DNA of 64,000 nt from positions 434,001-498,000 of the forward strand of contig CAJQUN010000022.1 in NCBI GenBank assembly GCA_907163345.1, given 5' to 3'. The DNA is from Haberlea rhodopensis. Lineage: Eukaryota; Streptophyta; Magnoliopsida; Lamiales; Gesneriaceae. The notes under the pieces are model-generated. The model was not told where the DNA came from, searched no databases, and saw nothing but the letters and a program-made list of their open reading frames with translations. Shown here piece by piece: positions 1 through 11,283 of this stretch; within the stretch, counting starts at the first letter, position 1, and each line of letters opens with the position of its first letter. Position numbers and translations under genes: made by a program.

Positions 1-1666
1 TTGGATGGTGGAACCTGAAATAGCATTTGCAAATATAGAGGTATGCCATGTGTAAGCATCTTTGCTGAACTTGTATTTGAGTCATTAGTCTGAATTTTCA
101 CTCAACGAGGAAAAGTTACTTTTGTTTAATATGCACGCATATCTTGCTTTTTTACTGAAACTGCTCTGAAATTATTCATTTCCTAAGCTTGATGGTTTGC
201 CACACGATTGACTGACAGAAAGTTCAGCTAATGTGCAAGTCCTACTGACTTAAAATAAGTCTGAAAATATTGTTCGTTTTTTCAACCTCGGTCATGTGGC
301 TGCATGATATCGTGATTAGTTATCAGTATGGCTCTTTCTTCGCAGTTGTTGAGGAAAGTGGCTGTAATCTCTCTTTTTACAGTATTTAGTCGGTCATTCT
401 GCTTCTGATAGTCTCTTGTTTCTCAAGGAAATACGTGCCCCCAAGTTAAAAGTTCTTGTTATTTTATGGGCTGATACTGTGATATGAATAACTGCTGGAA
501 TATGTATTGTGAACTAATGCTATCACTCTCCTGAATCCAAGAAGGCATGCATGCTGACCTGTCTAAACATTGATCTGTACTTTAACCACGGTATCATAAT
601 CCTGTACCCCAAACTTGGAAGCATTGTGCTCCTGTAATTTTTTATTTTATTTTTATGGTTTGATTTGTGGACTGGCATGGGAGTGACATATATGATATGC
701 TTTTGCAGGACGATATGAACTGTGCAGAGGCATATGTTAGATTTCTGTGTCAGTGGTTGCTTGACAACTGCTATGATGATATGGAGTTCATGACCAAGTT
801 TATTGATAAAACGGCCATCCAACGGCTTGAAATGGTTGCGAAATCCAAGTTCCATAGAATAACTTACACAGAGGCAGTTGCCATTCTTGAGGAAGCTGCT
901 AAAGTTAGGAAATTTGAGAATAAAGTAGAATGGGGTATTGATTTGGCATCTGAACATGAAAGGTAAATTATCAGTTCATTATATTTATATCTTCTCTCTG
1001 CGCGGCTTGTAGTTTAGAAGTAACTGATTTTATCTCCATTTGACCCTCACAGATACTTGACTGAAGAGAAATTCAAATCACCTGTTATTGTCTATAACTA
1101 CCCCAAAGCTATCAAAGCTTTCTATATGAAGGTCAATGAAGACAATAAAACTGTTGCTGCTATGGATGTCCTTGTACCCAAGGTGGGCTCTTGTCCAACT
1201 ATCTCTTCTTCGTTTAGCATTCTGTTTAGCATTCCGAACGACAATTTCTACAAGCACATCATAAGTTTCTCCTGATAATTGATTCTTTTGTGGTCATCAG
1301 GTGGGAGAACTTGTTGGTGGAAGCCAAAGAGAAGAGAATTATGAAGTTCTCCGGGACAGGTAGGAGGAGCTTTATTGATGTATTCGATTTTCCAATTGTT
1401 TCTTCTGTGCTATGCCAAGATCACAAGTGAACACTTTTCTGCTAGATCACTTATATGGATATTGATGATTTCTTTACCTCAGGATATTGGAATTGGGTCT
1501 TCCTATAGAGCCATATGAGTGGTATCTTGACCTGCGGCGCTATGGTACAGTGAAGCACAGTGGGTTCGGCCTAGGCTTTGAACGAATGATTCTTTTTGCT
1601 ACTGGTATGGAAAACATTAGAGATGTAATTCCATTCCCAAGATACCCTGGGAGAGCAGACCTGTGA
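1..1666 (+). CDS. Asparagine-tRNA ligase, cytosolic type (3' half; 5' end outside window)
   Basis: This gene encodes a class IIb aminoacyl-tRNA synthetase that charges tRNA-Asn. Exons read from the sequence are <1-40, 709-962, 1053-1182, 1301-1359 and 1483-1666, all with GT-AG borders and continuous phase. The first piece reads WMVEPEIAFANIE and joins DDMNCAEAYVRF, the usual AsnRS run in the catalytic core. The last exon carries class II motif 3 (GFGLGFERMILFATG) and ends IPFPRYPGRADL then TGA, the normal C-terminus of eukaryotic and bacterial-type AsnRS. The N-terminal anticodon-binding domain and motifs 1 and 2 lie upstream of base 1. The family assignment is firm. The cytosolic form (Arabidopsis SYNC1-like) is inferred from similarity recalled from memory. 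The gene converges on the eL31 gene, with about 460 bp between their stop codons. Confidence 0.95.
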
Positions 1667-2127
1667 ATTTACACACGGTCATTTATGAATCCGTCGAATT
1701 TTTATATTAATTTTGTGTTTGTCTTTGCGAAAATATGACAAAGTTGTTTAGTACAGTAACCATTATAAGAATCTGTTTTGATTGTTATGAAAGAAACCTA
1801 CTTGCTTGAAGGCTTGTTTATTGATTGCTTTCAATTGTAGTAGTATCTTGTTTAGTAATTGTTTTGACACTTATTTCACATGTGATAATATTTAATTTGA
1901 TGCCACAAATTTATAAGCAATCACACTTTTAAAGCAGTAGCTATATAAAAAAATCAAATGCGACCAGCCAAATGCGACCAATTAACTTCTTAGATATCCT
2001 CAACCACACAAAATAAAACTTAAGTTAACCATTAATGCCACCGCGAACGAAAATCATGATTACACGTCTAGACAGTCTTAAAATAATGAAAATTGACAAA
2101 AAAAAGATTGATACTGCAATTGGTAAT

Positions 2128-3571
2128 CTAGTCTTCCTCTTCAATGACCCTGGTACCCAAGCCCTTCAATCCTTCAGCAGGGATTTCTGCGACGGTAACA
2201 AGAGAGTAGAGCTCTTCCTTGGCATCCTCATCATCATTCCTCTTGCGAGCAATTCGAACTCTGACCCTCCTTGGGACGCTTCGAATACCCCTGCTCCAAA
2301 TGTGCTTGTTCAGCTTCACATCCACTCTCACATCTGTGGTACCCATGGCCTTCTGCGCGAATTTTCTGATCTCTTTGATGGCATTGGGAGCCTTTTTCTT
2401 AAAGGTGCTAATTAATATCCACAAAGAAGTAAAATTATTGAAAGGCAATGGATATATAAAAAACCAGTATCAATTATAGGCATCAAACTGTACATAATGA
2501 AACATAAAGACAAGATTGTGATGTTAACAAATCAAGAACTTATGCATGAAACCAACCAGAGTTGACAGAGATTTTATAAACATTATAAAATGATAAATAT
2601 ATGGTAGCCATGGTAATCTAAGAGGTTCGTTGATTGAACTCACATTAGAAGAGAGTGCAACACAAAACTCATATCTAAAGGCAAATAGAACACAACTTTA
2701 GACACTTCAAAAAATACATATTATTGAATCCATCTACAAATGGACGAGAAGTTTTGAACCCAGCCAGAATGATAAAGCAACAGCAGTTAAAAAAATTTAG
2801 AACACATAAATTTTAGCGCATTTCATCTTGTATCTATTTACATGGAAAACAAGTTTTCCAGACACATTCCCCCATAATACATTAAAAGAATCCAAACAGT
2901 CCATTTTTATGTGGAGCGTCTCAGGAAAGCAAGCCATTCTAGCCCAAGTTTCAAAAAATCCATACAAGGGTGGATCATGGGGGCAGACAGTAGTCATTCC
3001 ACTCAACTAGATATATAGTTTAACCTCTATAAGTTCTTTTAAAAGCACAAGTTTCACATCCTAGGTATTGTGTCTTGCATACAAGTTTCATCTACATATA
3101 ATCCAGTTCAGTGACCCCTTGATCCATGTTTTAGTCTTCCAGAAACTTCACAACTCCTCTCAGGCCTAAGCCCACAAACCAATTCCACTCCACTTAATTT
3201 ACAGTAAGCCATAGAGAAAATATTAACAAATATATTCAGGTAAGCAAACCAGCTAAATGAAAATCATAAGAAAACTCAGCACATGCACCCAGCAATGCAA
3301 ATATTTTCAACCCAGCCAGAATGATAAAGCAACAGCAATCAAATACATTAACAAACGATCATAAGTCATACTACACTGCGGCACTTCTAAAGAAAAATTA
3401 AATTTGTTCTCAAAATTAGACAATCCAAAAGTTTTGACAAAAAAAATTAAAAATTAAAAATTCAAGAAATGAGTACTGAGAAATATACCAGCCATGTAAC
3501 CTCTTGTGGAGGTTAATGGTATACTCCCGCGACACAACTTCATCCTTCCTTCCCTTCGTTTTCTCAACCAT
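2128..3571 (-). CDS. 60S ribosomal protein eL31
   Basis: This gene encodes a structural protein of the large cytosolic ribosomal subunit near the peptide exit tunnel. Coding exons are 3489-3571 (start MVEKTKGRKDEVV, ATG at 3571) and 2128-2407 (begins in CTFKKKAPNAIKEIRKF and ends GLGTRVIEEED then TAG). Together they give 120 aa, the usual plant length. The split Cys codon restores the conserved reading RLHGC-TFKKKAP, which fixes the splice pair around a 1.08-kb intron. A second intron probably lies in the 5' UTR: a donor-like CCAG|GTTTGC is seen near 3748 on the minus strand, and acceptor-like AGs lie just upstream of the ATG. No lesions are seen, so the gene looks functional. The next genic sequence on that side is the dead HAT1 gene. 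Confidence 0.95.
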
Positions 3572-3799
3572 TTTCTCTTAATCCTACAAGTATTATACCT
3601 GCTTTTGCAACAAATTAGCGAAAAACAACTAAAAAAAAGTAAATTATTAATTAATCTAGATAACTTCGATCCGAAATATAGATCAAATTCATGTATCGAT
3701 CAATCAGTGTGACCGTGTTTGAGCAAGAGAGAAGCAGGGAGGCAAACCTGGAAGGGGATTGTGCGGAGGTGGGCGGAACTCAACTATAAAAGCCATTTG

Positions 3800-4185
3800 A
3801 GTTAGGAGCTTAAAGCCCTAGTGGCATTAGTTGTAATTTTCTTGTTTATTAGAGTCATTAATGTCTTCTTACGTCCTAGAGAAATTAAAAAAACATTTAA
3901 ATAACCCATGAAATCAACTTCTATTCCACTAATTTTTTCATGTAGAAAAATCTAAATCATCAGGTTTTAATATTTTTACCCAAAAACTAAGAATATTATT
4001 TTCTAATACATTTTATGAATAACTAAATTTTAATATGGTCGAATATTAATATTTTGAAAGAATTAATATGATTTTTTGTGTTGGAATATTAAATATTCAA
4101 TTAGCAAATATATTGGAAATTCTGGTATATATTTATTTTTAAAATAACACATTTTACCATAGGTATCTTACAAAGAATACACTGA
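3800..4185. other. AT-rich intergenic spacer, upstream of eL31
   Basis: This stretch would hold the eL31 promoter (minus strand). It is AT-rich with no coding similarity. I could not assign a TATA box or other motif with confidence. Confidence 0.5.
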
Positions 4186-5165
4186 GGGCCCGTTTGGAGT
4201 CCATGATAGGGAAAGTAATCTTTGTATTACTTTTCATATTCCATGTTTTTTTTCGATTTTTAACACAAATTATCACACCATATTTATCACATTCTAATCC
4301 CACTTTATAACAAAATGACATAAATGCCCATTCCCGCCTTTTTCACTATCTCAAAATTTGAAATTCCCGTCAAAAAATAATTATATATTATTATTATTAC
4401 TATTATATATATATACACACGCACGTGTGTGTATATATATATTACTATTATTATTATTATATATGCATATATATATATTATGTATTAATAATAATAATTA
4501 TTATAATATGTTATTAATATAATAATTTATATATATTATATATATACTATTCTTATTATTATTATTATTATTATTACTATTATATATATGTATATACACA
4601 CATATATATATATACTATGTTTATTATTATATATTATGATTATATATATATATATATTATAATAATGTATATAAATTATATATATATTATTATTATTATT
4701 CTTATTATTATTATATATAGATTAATATATATATGTTTATTATTATTTATATTAGTATTATTATTATTTATTTTATTTTATTAATATTATATTATATATT
4801 ATTATTATATTATATTATAATAATAATAATAATAATAATTATTATTATATATACATACACACAATTATGATTATTATTATTTTATATTATGATTATTATA
4901 TTATATTAATATTATATTATATATACTATTATGATTATTATATATATATATATATTATGATTCTTAGATATATACTATTATTTTTATTATATTTTATTAT
5001 TATAATGATAATGGTATTTTAATCATTATACCATATAATAATCCTTATCAATCATCTTATTCTCCAATCAAACAGCATATAACTTATCACATACTATTTT
5101 TTCAATCATTTCACAATTTTTTAATCTTTACATTACTTATCATATCCATCACTTCAAACGGTACC
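4186..5165. mobile_element. MITE-like element with GGGCCCGTTTGG / CCAAACGG-type inverted ends
   Basis: The left end reads GGGCCCGTTTGGAGT and the right end, reverse-complemented, GGTACCGTTTGAAGT: an imperfect terminal inverted repeat of about 15 bp with weaker matching further in. The ends are flanked by TGA on both sides, or by CTGAG if the border is moved by one or two bases. There is no coding capacity. GG(G/C)-type ends and a short target duplication suggest the PIF/Harbinger (Tourist) group, but TGA is not the canonical TWA target, so the superfamily is tentative. The interior is dominated by an AT/ATT microsatellite. Confidence 0.6.
4378..5010. repeat. Expanded (AT)n/(ATT)n low-complexity tract
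   Basis: About 630 bp of almost pure A+T, alternating runs of AT, ATT and ATA with a short ACAC/GTGT island near 4415. It occupies the interior of the 4186-5165 MITE-like element, so it probably expanded after that element inserted. Such a tract is prone to assembly error. Confidence 0.85.
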
Positions 5166-5186
5166 TGAGTGAATAAATGTTATGAA

Positions 5187-5488
5187 CAGTCTCTAAAATT
5201 TTCAGTTACTCGATTTTGCCCCTAAAGTTTTATGTTTTCCCGATTCAGCCCCGATTGTTAATTTATCGTAAGAACCAAACGGATATGGAGTTAATCGAGA
5301 ATATTTTCAAAACATTAAAGACTTAATTGGTAACAAATTAGCCCAATCTAATGTTTAAAATTTTAAAATATTCTCGAAACAATCTTTATTCGTTTGTTTC
5401 TTAAGACCGACTTAACATCATGAATAAAATCAGGAAATTTTTTAAAATTTTATGAACTAAATTGAGTTACTGAAAATTTTAAAGACTG
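5187..5488. repeat. Inverted-repeat element (about 300 bp)
   Basis: A 25-bp sequence at 5187-5211 (CAGTCTCTAAAATTTTCAG...) returns as its reverse complement at 5464-5488 with two mismatches. Matching continues more weakly inward. The remaining 276 bp hold no reading frame. This is compatible with a small non-autonomous DNA element. I could not define a target duplication, so the outer borders are uncertain. Confidence 0.5.
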
Positions 5489-5847
5489 AAACGGAAATAA
5501 ACTCAAACTACAAAAGCGTTTCAATGTATCACCACTATTATTAGAAATATACAAATTTTTAATTGTGTGAGATGTATTTTGAGAATTCAAATGTAAAATT
5601 TAATAAATTAAAATATAACGTAATAATAGATTATCTCTTGGGAGATGTTAGAGTTAATTATAAATAGTGGTCCAATTAGGAAATATAAAAGAAAAGATTT
5701 CTAAAGGATAAAAAATATATTAACTAAATCCTGAACTTAATCTGGCTCAGTGAATGTCCCATTGATCATATTTTCAAAAAATTTAAATATGAGCTAATTA
5801 TCATCAAGTCATCAAACGTACATAATACGCCTCAACATATTCTTGTT

Positions 5848-8198
5848 TTAGTAATTCTCCATGTACTTTTCCATGTACTTCTCGATGGGATCTTTCCCAA
5901 TCACAGCAGCTTTTACACGATTCGAAACAATGGTCATGTAATGCTCCATGTACTTCTCGATGGGATCTAAGCCAAGGTAGATGAGAATCTCCCGGTTTGT
6001 TTGATGATGCCCTTAAGGGCAGTGTCCTTAGGGGCATCATCATCGTTCATTTGGAATCTTTTTTTTTAAATGAAAAAAAGATTCTATATGGATGGTGGAT
6101 GATGCCCCTAAAGGCAGTGCTCTTCAGGGCAGCAACAAACTAAACGAATCTCCCAGCACGGCAAAAATTGTCTTTTGTTGATTTTCAAACTTTTTCGGAC
6201 AGATTCGACAGTACCTTGTGAAGGTCCACATCGAATTGGCTGGCTGTTCTTTGACAAGTTTTTGTGCTTCAACAGTGAAACAAGTGGATCAAGTGAATTA
6301 TGCATCGGTTCAAAAAGCAAGCAGGCGCTGCACATCAATGCAGGTTCTCACGTGTTGAAGGGAATCCACTGGTTCTTCAACAGTTGGGTCATAAGCATTT
6401 TCTGATATTGCAACATTATTTACGACCATAACCCTTTCGTTGGTAGGGAGGCGTGATTAGTATCTGTCAATCAACAAAATTCATCTTATTTACCAGTCCA
6501 TTTTTTCAAAATATAAACAAAGGCAAACCTGACCAAGCCGTAGTCTCATGCCAGTAGGGTATCGATGAAAACGATAAAACAACTGGAAAGCCTAGTAACA
6601 TTTCACAACTATCTTGTTGACTCTTTCCCACTAGTACATATATTTGCCAACTTGGATCGGTAACATCAATAGGATTGCTACCTGTGTCAGCAGCACGACA
6701 ATAAAAGTCAAAACAAACACGTCCCCTGGCCAGCAATGAGTCGTATATACAAGAAGATTATTTTTTCGTGAACCAAAAACAGATGGATAGTCACCATCAA
6801 TAAGAAGAAGAACAAGAGGGACTAATCGGCAGTGAAGAGGTCCCATTGTAGCACCACCAACCCGGTAAACCTAAAACAATGAAACCAAGAAGAACAAAAT
6901 CAAGATTAAAACTCAGATCCTGAAACATGATTGGTAGATCCATATATAAAAGATGGTCTTTCTCTCTCAATAACAATATAAAATTGTAAGTCAATAAAAA
7001 TTCTCAGCCTGAACCAAAGTTGTTTCGCAATAACAAGCTGAAGGAAAAGTGGCAAAAGTGCAATCTTGAAAAGATTGGTACCATAGATCAAGTGCAGCAA
7101 GCCATAGAGCAGGAAAAAATCCTTTTGCAGCAAATAAACTCTTTTCAGGGAGAACAAAGCTGCCTAATAATCAAAATTTAATCTAATATTGTAAAAAAAA
7201 GTCCTTATAGAAGCACAAGGACAGAGAAGGATGATTTGCTGACATTTAGAAGCGATTGCTGGAATTTGTTTTGCCCACTGAAGCGAACGGAAGATGGCAT
7301 TTTGAAAATTTTGTCTTTAATACCTGATCATTAATCGCAAAGACCATGGTGGTAACACTTCTCTTCAGCTCAGATATAGGCAATGCAAGAGAATGCAAAG
7401 ATGTGCTTAACAGCAACTATAAGGGTACTATAGAATCATTTCAAAAGCAAGTACTGCAGCACAACTGTTACCAATTGTCAACCCACCAGATGCTGAAGGA
7501 CGAGGTAAATAGTTATGTAAATAATCATTTCACCCCACAAAAAAGATAAAAGAATAAAGGCAAGCTACTTGCAAATTGCAACACAAATGTTGACATTGAT
7601 GATTGCTGACTGGTGATCACGGTTCAAATAAATCCACATCGAGCAATTATATTCAAAGTGTTTTGTATTGGAACTACATCATAAATACACACTGGTACAT
7701 GATATTTATAGAACAGTAACATAGGAATCGCCAAAGATAAAATTCTAGATGAGCCAAGTTGTATTGCGTTGACTGACATGGAGAGGATCAATAAAGGACA
7801 AAATTTACCTCAGTGTTACCATGCTCTTCTTTCAGACGACACTTGGAGTTACCTTTGCAACTATTAGAAGCATTATTTTGCAAGACTTCTGCACTTGAGA
7901 CTATTTCTAAATGCATGAAAAGTGGAAGTTACAAAAATAGAATATAACAACTGATAAGCAGCAGCATATATGAAATTACGCATAGGAAACGATTCTACAT
8001 ACTTCACAAAATTGTGTTCAGTTGAAAATGTTTGAAGGAAGTCGTCTTTCTTCTCAATGAGGTTCTCAGCAAATATATCCTGTCATTAACAAAGGACCGA
8101 TTTGAGTTATATACACGAGTTTCACAGAGAAGATCAGGAATTCTCAAACATATACCGTCAACATTACCTGAAGAGAAGACTTCAAATCAGTTATACCC
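5848..8198 (-). pseudogene. Type-B histone acetyltransferase (HAT1/HAG2-like), 3' exons of a disrupted gene
   Basis: The family acetylates newly made histone H4 (K5/K12) in the cytosol and nucleus. Exons on the minus strand: 8169-8198 (GITDLKSSLQ), 8003-8079 (DIFAENLIEKKDDFLQTFST), 7809-7906, 6795-6870 (LHCRLVPLVLLLIDG), 6529-6681 (GSNPIDVTDPSWQIYVLV) and 5848-6463 (starts ILITPPYQRKGYG, the acetyl-CoA loop). Lesions: an extra T near 6570 breaks frame before RFHRYPTGMRLRLGQ; an extra T near 6312 breaks frame after QRLLAF; a short deletion follows KGYG; exon 6/7 phase is off by one A; a MITE interrupts KINKRQFLPCWEI at 6145. The tail repeats DPIEKYME before the stop. Upstream exons lie at 44.7-51.1 kb. 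Gene identity is firm. Pseudogene status rests on several independent lesions. Confidence 0.88.
5994..6145. mobile_element. MULE-type MITE (152 bp) inserted in the last HAT1 exon, 9-bp TSD
   Basis: The element is flanked on both sides by GAATCTCCC (5985-5993 and 6146-6154), a perfect 9-bp target duplication typical of Mutator-like elements. Its ends are long imperfect inverted repeats of about 65 bp each: GGTTTGTTTGATGATGCCC at the left, and GTTTAGTTTGTTGCTGCCC as the reverse complement of the right. Removing it with one duplicate joins CWEI directly to LIYLGLDPIEKYMEHY in one frame, which shows the insertion point is inside coding sequence. As it stands, translation runs out of frame into the element and stops. 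Confidence 0.85.
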
Positions 8199-8448
8199 TT
8201 GCATCCCTTAAAAATATTAACAGAAGTGGTCAATAGAATGTCATGAGGGAACATGCAACTGAAAACGTGTCATATATTAGCAGCCCAAACTTAGATTTTG
8301 CCATCACAAATCATTTGGCAGTTATCTTATGGAAATGCCATATACTATTAAGAGCTTGATTTTAGGTAAAAGCCACATGGGCAAAATTAAAGTTTTTTTT
8401 TTTGCTTTATGAACTGGAAATTTTTTATCATCACTATGAGCAAAACTT

Positions 8449-10306
8449 TGAATATCTGGGTAAGGGGAAACCGAACTCTTTTCGGCAATCGATGAAGAGT
8501 GCAGAGTACGAGAGGCAGAAGCCACCTGGGCACGAAGTTTAATAATTTCAAAGGGAGAGCTTGCAAGAGATTCTACCATGCCAGAAGCAAACCCAGCCAT
8601 TAGCGCCTCAGATACATCGACATAAGCATCTTCACGACCATCTGACATAAAATAGTATGTGGGTGAGCATAACATAATCATTAATACACAGTAGAATTTT
8701 CTTGGAGGTAAAAACGAATAAAGGTGTGTCCCTGCATTCTCACAGCATAAAAATCTCGCACAAACATACTCTATATGAGCAGTGGAGTACACACATGTGC
8801 ATGAAGAATAGGGTATTTCTCATGATGATGATTTCTTACTCCATTCCTCATATAAGCTATTCAATTATATGAACTGCTTGTCTCTGTGGCTGTAACCACA
8901 TTGTTGCAACTTGTTTAATGTTATAACTTTGACAGAAAGCTAAGTAGGCAAGAACAACTACTCTCACCCTTGATAATATCCCTTCTATGAACAGAACACG
9001 ACCTAACTAGGCTATAAATCCACAATGATGACTTAAAGTGTTGCAAAGGTTTGATCTAGGCATCATGACTTATGTGACTCCTATAATTTACTAATTTCTA
9101 GTGCATATCTTTTAGCACACTAGATATCAAAAGAGAGTCGGTCAAGATATAAGTCTGTTTGACCTTCCTGATAAAACTACGTCTGCTTGCTTTCAGATAT
9201 TTAGTCCCCTGATAGAAAACATTTGCATAATCCATCACTAAAGTTTCGGAGCGATTTCTCAGTGAGAAGGAAAAGATTAAACAAATAGAATAAGAGAACC
9301 AGAGAACGAAAAATATGCAGAAAGTAAATACCTTTATAGAAGGCTGTTAATATCTCATAAATACCAAAGCGAACTCCAAGACCAAATGTTCTCCCCGCAA
9401 TCAACCATCCTAGACCACTATACAAACCTAAACCATACAATAGTTAAGTTGATTTAATTTCCTAACATTTAAATTGATTAATTCCTTTACAAATTTAGGT
9501 ATTTCATCTTGTAAAAGTTTAATGTTTATCATTCACATATTAAGGCAATATCTGCAACGTAAATTTCCCCAAATTCTTCTATTTTCAAGCGGCCAGTCAA
9601 ATCCACAAAAATTAAAGAGAAAGTATCACAGCCAGGTTCCCCGGTGGCCACCAGAAGTATTTGGAACTCAAGATGCTAGTGCTTACGTAGTTGAGATTTT
9701 TGGTGAACAATTGCACGAGGATATGGACGGGAGCAAGAAAATATTAGTTAAACTCAAAATCTCAATTACCACTAACTCACTAAGCGAGATTTTGTCACTT
9801 AGAGATACAAATCCATGTAAATATCATTGTGCATATAGTGGTAAGATGCACTGCACATAACTTGATCCCCAATTCCTGATCAATAAATTGATTTTGTCAC
9901 AAAAAGTAATACGTTTAACGATGAAAGATTATACTTTTGCAACTTACAAAACTCTCCACACCTAATAAACATTGGGAAAAGTGAGTAATTAAAAATAACC
10001 TGAATATCCAGATATAGCTTGTACTCTAGCAAGAATCTGAGCCAGAGCCAACTGATTCCTAGTATCGGAGCGAACCTGTTTTCTATGTTCGTTTTAGTGT
10101 TGATGGATATTGAAACAAAGAAAATTTAAGGGAATGATAAGATGCAATTCCACCAGATGCCACAGAAATGCACTAGTTCTCATAGTCCAAACCTGTTTCA
10201 AGACCGTGAGACTATCAAGAGGATAAATGACAGAAGTTCCTAGTGCCACAGATGCCGAAGCAGCGACTACATCAGCTGTGAGCGTATTCTTCAAAAATTC
10301 GTCCAT
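8449..10306 (-). pseudogene. Mitochondrial-carrier-like gene, truncated copy 1 (exons 1-4 only)
   Basis: Exons on the minus strand: 10193-10306 (MDEFLKNTLTADVV..., ATG at 10306), 10000-10075 (SDTRNQLALAQILARVQAIS), 9332-9427 (GLYSGLGWLIAGRTFGLG) and 8449-8641 (ALMAGFASGMVESLASSPFE). Splice sites and phases are good, so this half is in frame. Homology with copy 2 stops at about 8449, inside exon 4, and the two downstream exons are absent. The remaining exon 4 also lacks about 17 bp present in copy 2. SPFEIIK fits the PX[DE]XX[KR] carrier signature. YPLDSLT is a degenerate first signature. The family (SLC25-like solute carrier, inner mitochondrial membrane) is clear. The substrate is unknown. 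Truncation makes a working carrier unlikely. Confidence 0.8.
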
Positions 10307-11246
10307 CTAAACAAATGGCATACCTCTTTTCTCAAAGAGATTTATACAATGCAAATAAACAGTGCTTCCATACTGTAAGAGTATACCATGACCAACGAAT
10401 AAATGATAAGTTCTCAATCCTAATAATACTACGTTCGGTAGTTATAAGAAAATGCTAAACATGGAAGAATCAGCCAGGCCATTGAAGCGCAAAACATGAA
10501 CTTCATTGGAACTTTTGAATACAAGTTTCATGTTATAAAGAGCAGAGTTCATGCTTCTGGTATCTAAGCAATGGCCAAATTTTACCTGCTAAACAAAATT
10601 GCAATTGTACACGAATAAATTGATGATGAAGTTTCAATATTTCGTTTTTTATTTATAAACACAAAATTTCAATCATAAAAAATGGTTCATATAGAATTCA
10701 AAACAATAAGCGTGTCCGCCAAGATGTCTTACCAGTTAAGCATACTGATAAAAAAGGACTGAAGCCCATTAACAGATTTTTACCATTTGCAAACCCAATC
10801 ACCTAGAGTCACTCGATATCACACCTAAGATCATCAAACAAAACCTTCCTCGACCGATTTGCCTCCGTTGCACTACTATGGAGTATGGACTTTTATCAAA
10901 CATGTACTGACCATAACAAAAGTCGCAATACTCGACAAACTCTGCCACACTGATTGCACATTAAGGACCCATTAACGACAACACACAATGAGAGTCATCC
11001 ATCCTTAACTAGCACTCGTATAAATCTAACTACCACCGACGAAAAAAGCTGAAAAAGTAGCCGAATTATAGCGCATTACCTTGAACAATTGATGGGTCCT
11101 TACAATGAATATTTGTCCCTTTTAAGAGAGGAACACACTTGAGAGAGGAACGCACCGCAGAAGGCTGAGTTTAAGAAGATGAGATTTTGGCAAAATGATT
11201 CCTGCCTTTTCATTCATTAACTCACTAATTATATACATGAGGCTCA
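10307..11246. other. Upstream region of carrier copy 1
   Basis: This is the presumed promoter and 5' UTR of the carrier gene (minus strand), shared almost base for base with 41233-42174. I see no reading frame and no RNA gene in it. Confidence 0.5.
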
Positions 11247-11283
11247 TATTATCCTTAGACATGGCCGTGGTTATTTATTATCC

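Noticed and set aside
4378..5010. Possible satellite or centromeric AT block
   Set aside because: It is short, irregular AT/ATT microsatellite within inverted-repeat ends and between two ordinary genes.
8322..8448. Alternative 3' end for carrier copy 1
   Set aside because: The frame runs on past the duplication border into unrelated intron sequence. The added residues do not match the carrier, so this is a read-through artefact.
10307..11246. Upstream open reading pieces as a separate gene
   Set aside because: Only short frames; the region is shared by both duplicate segments and looks like promoter and 5' UTR.
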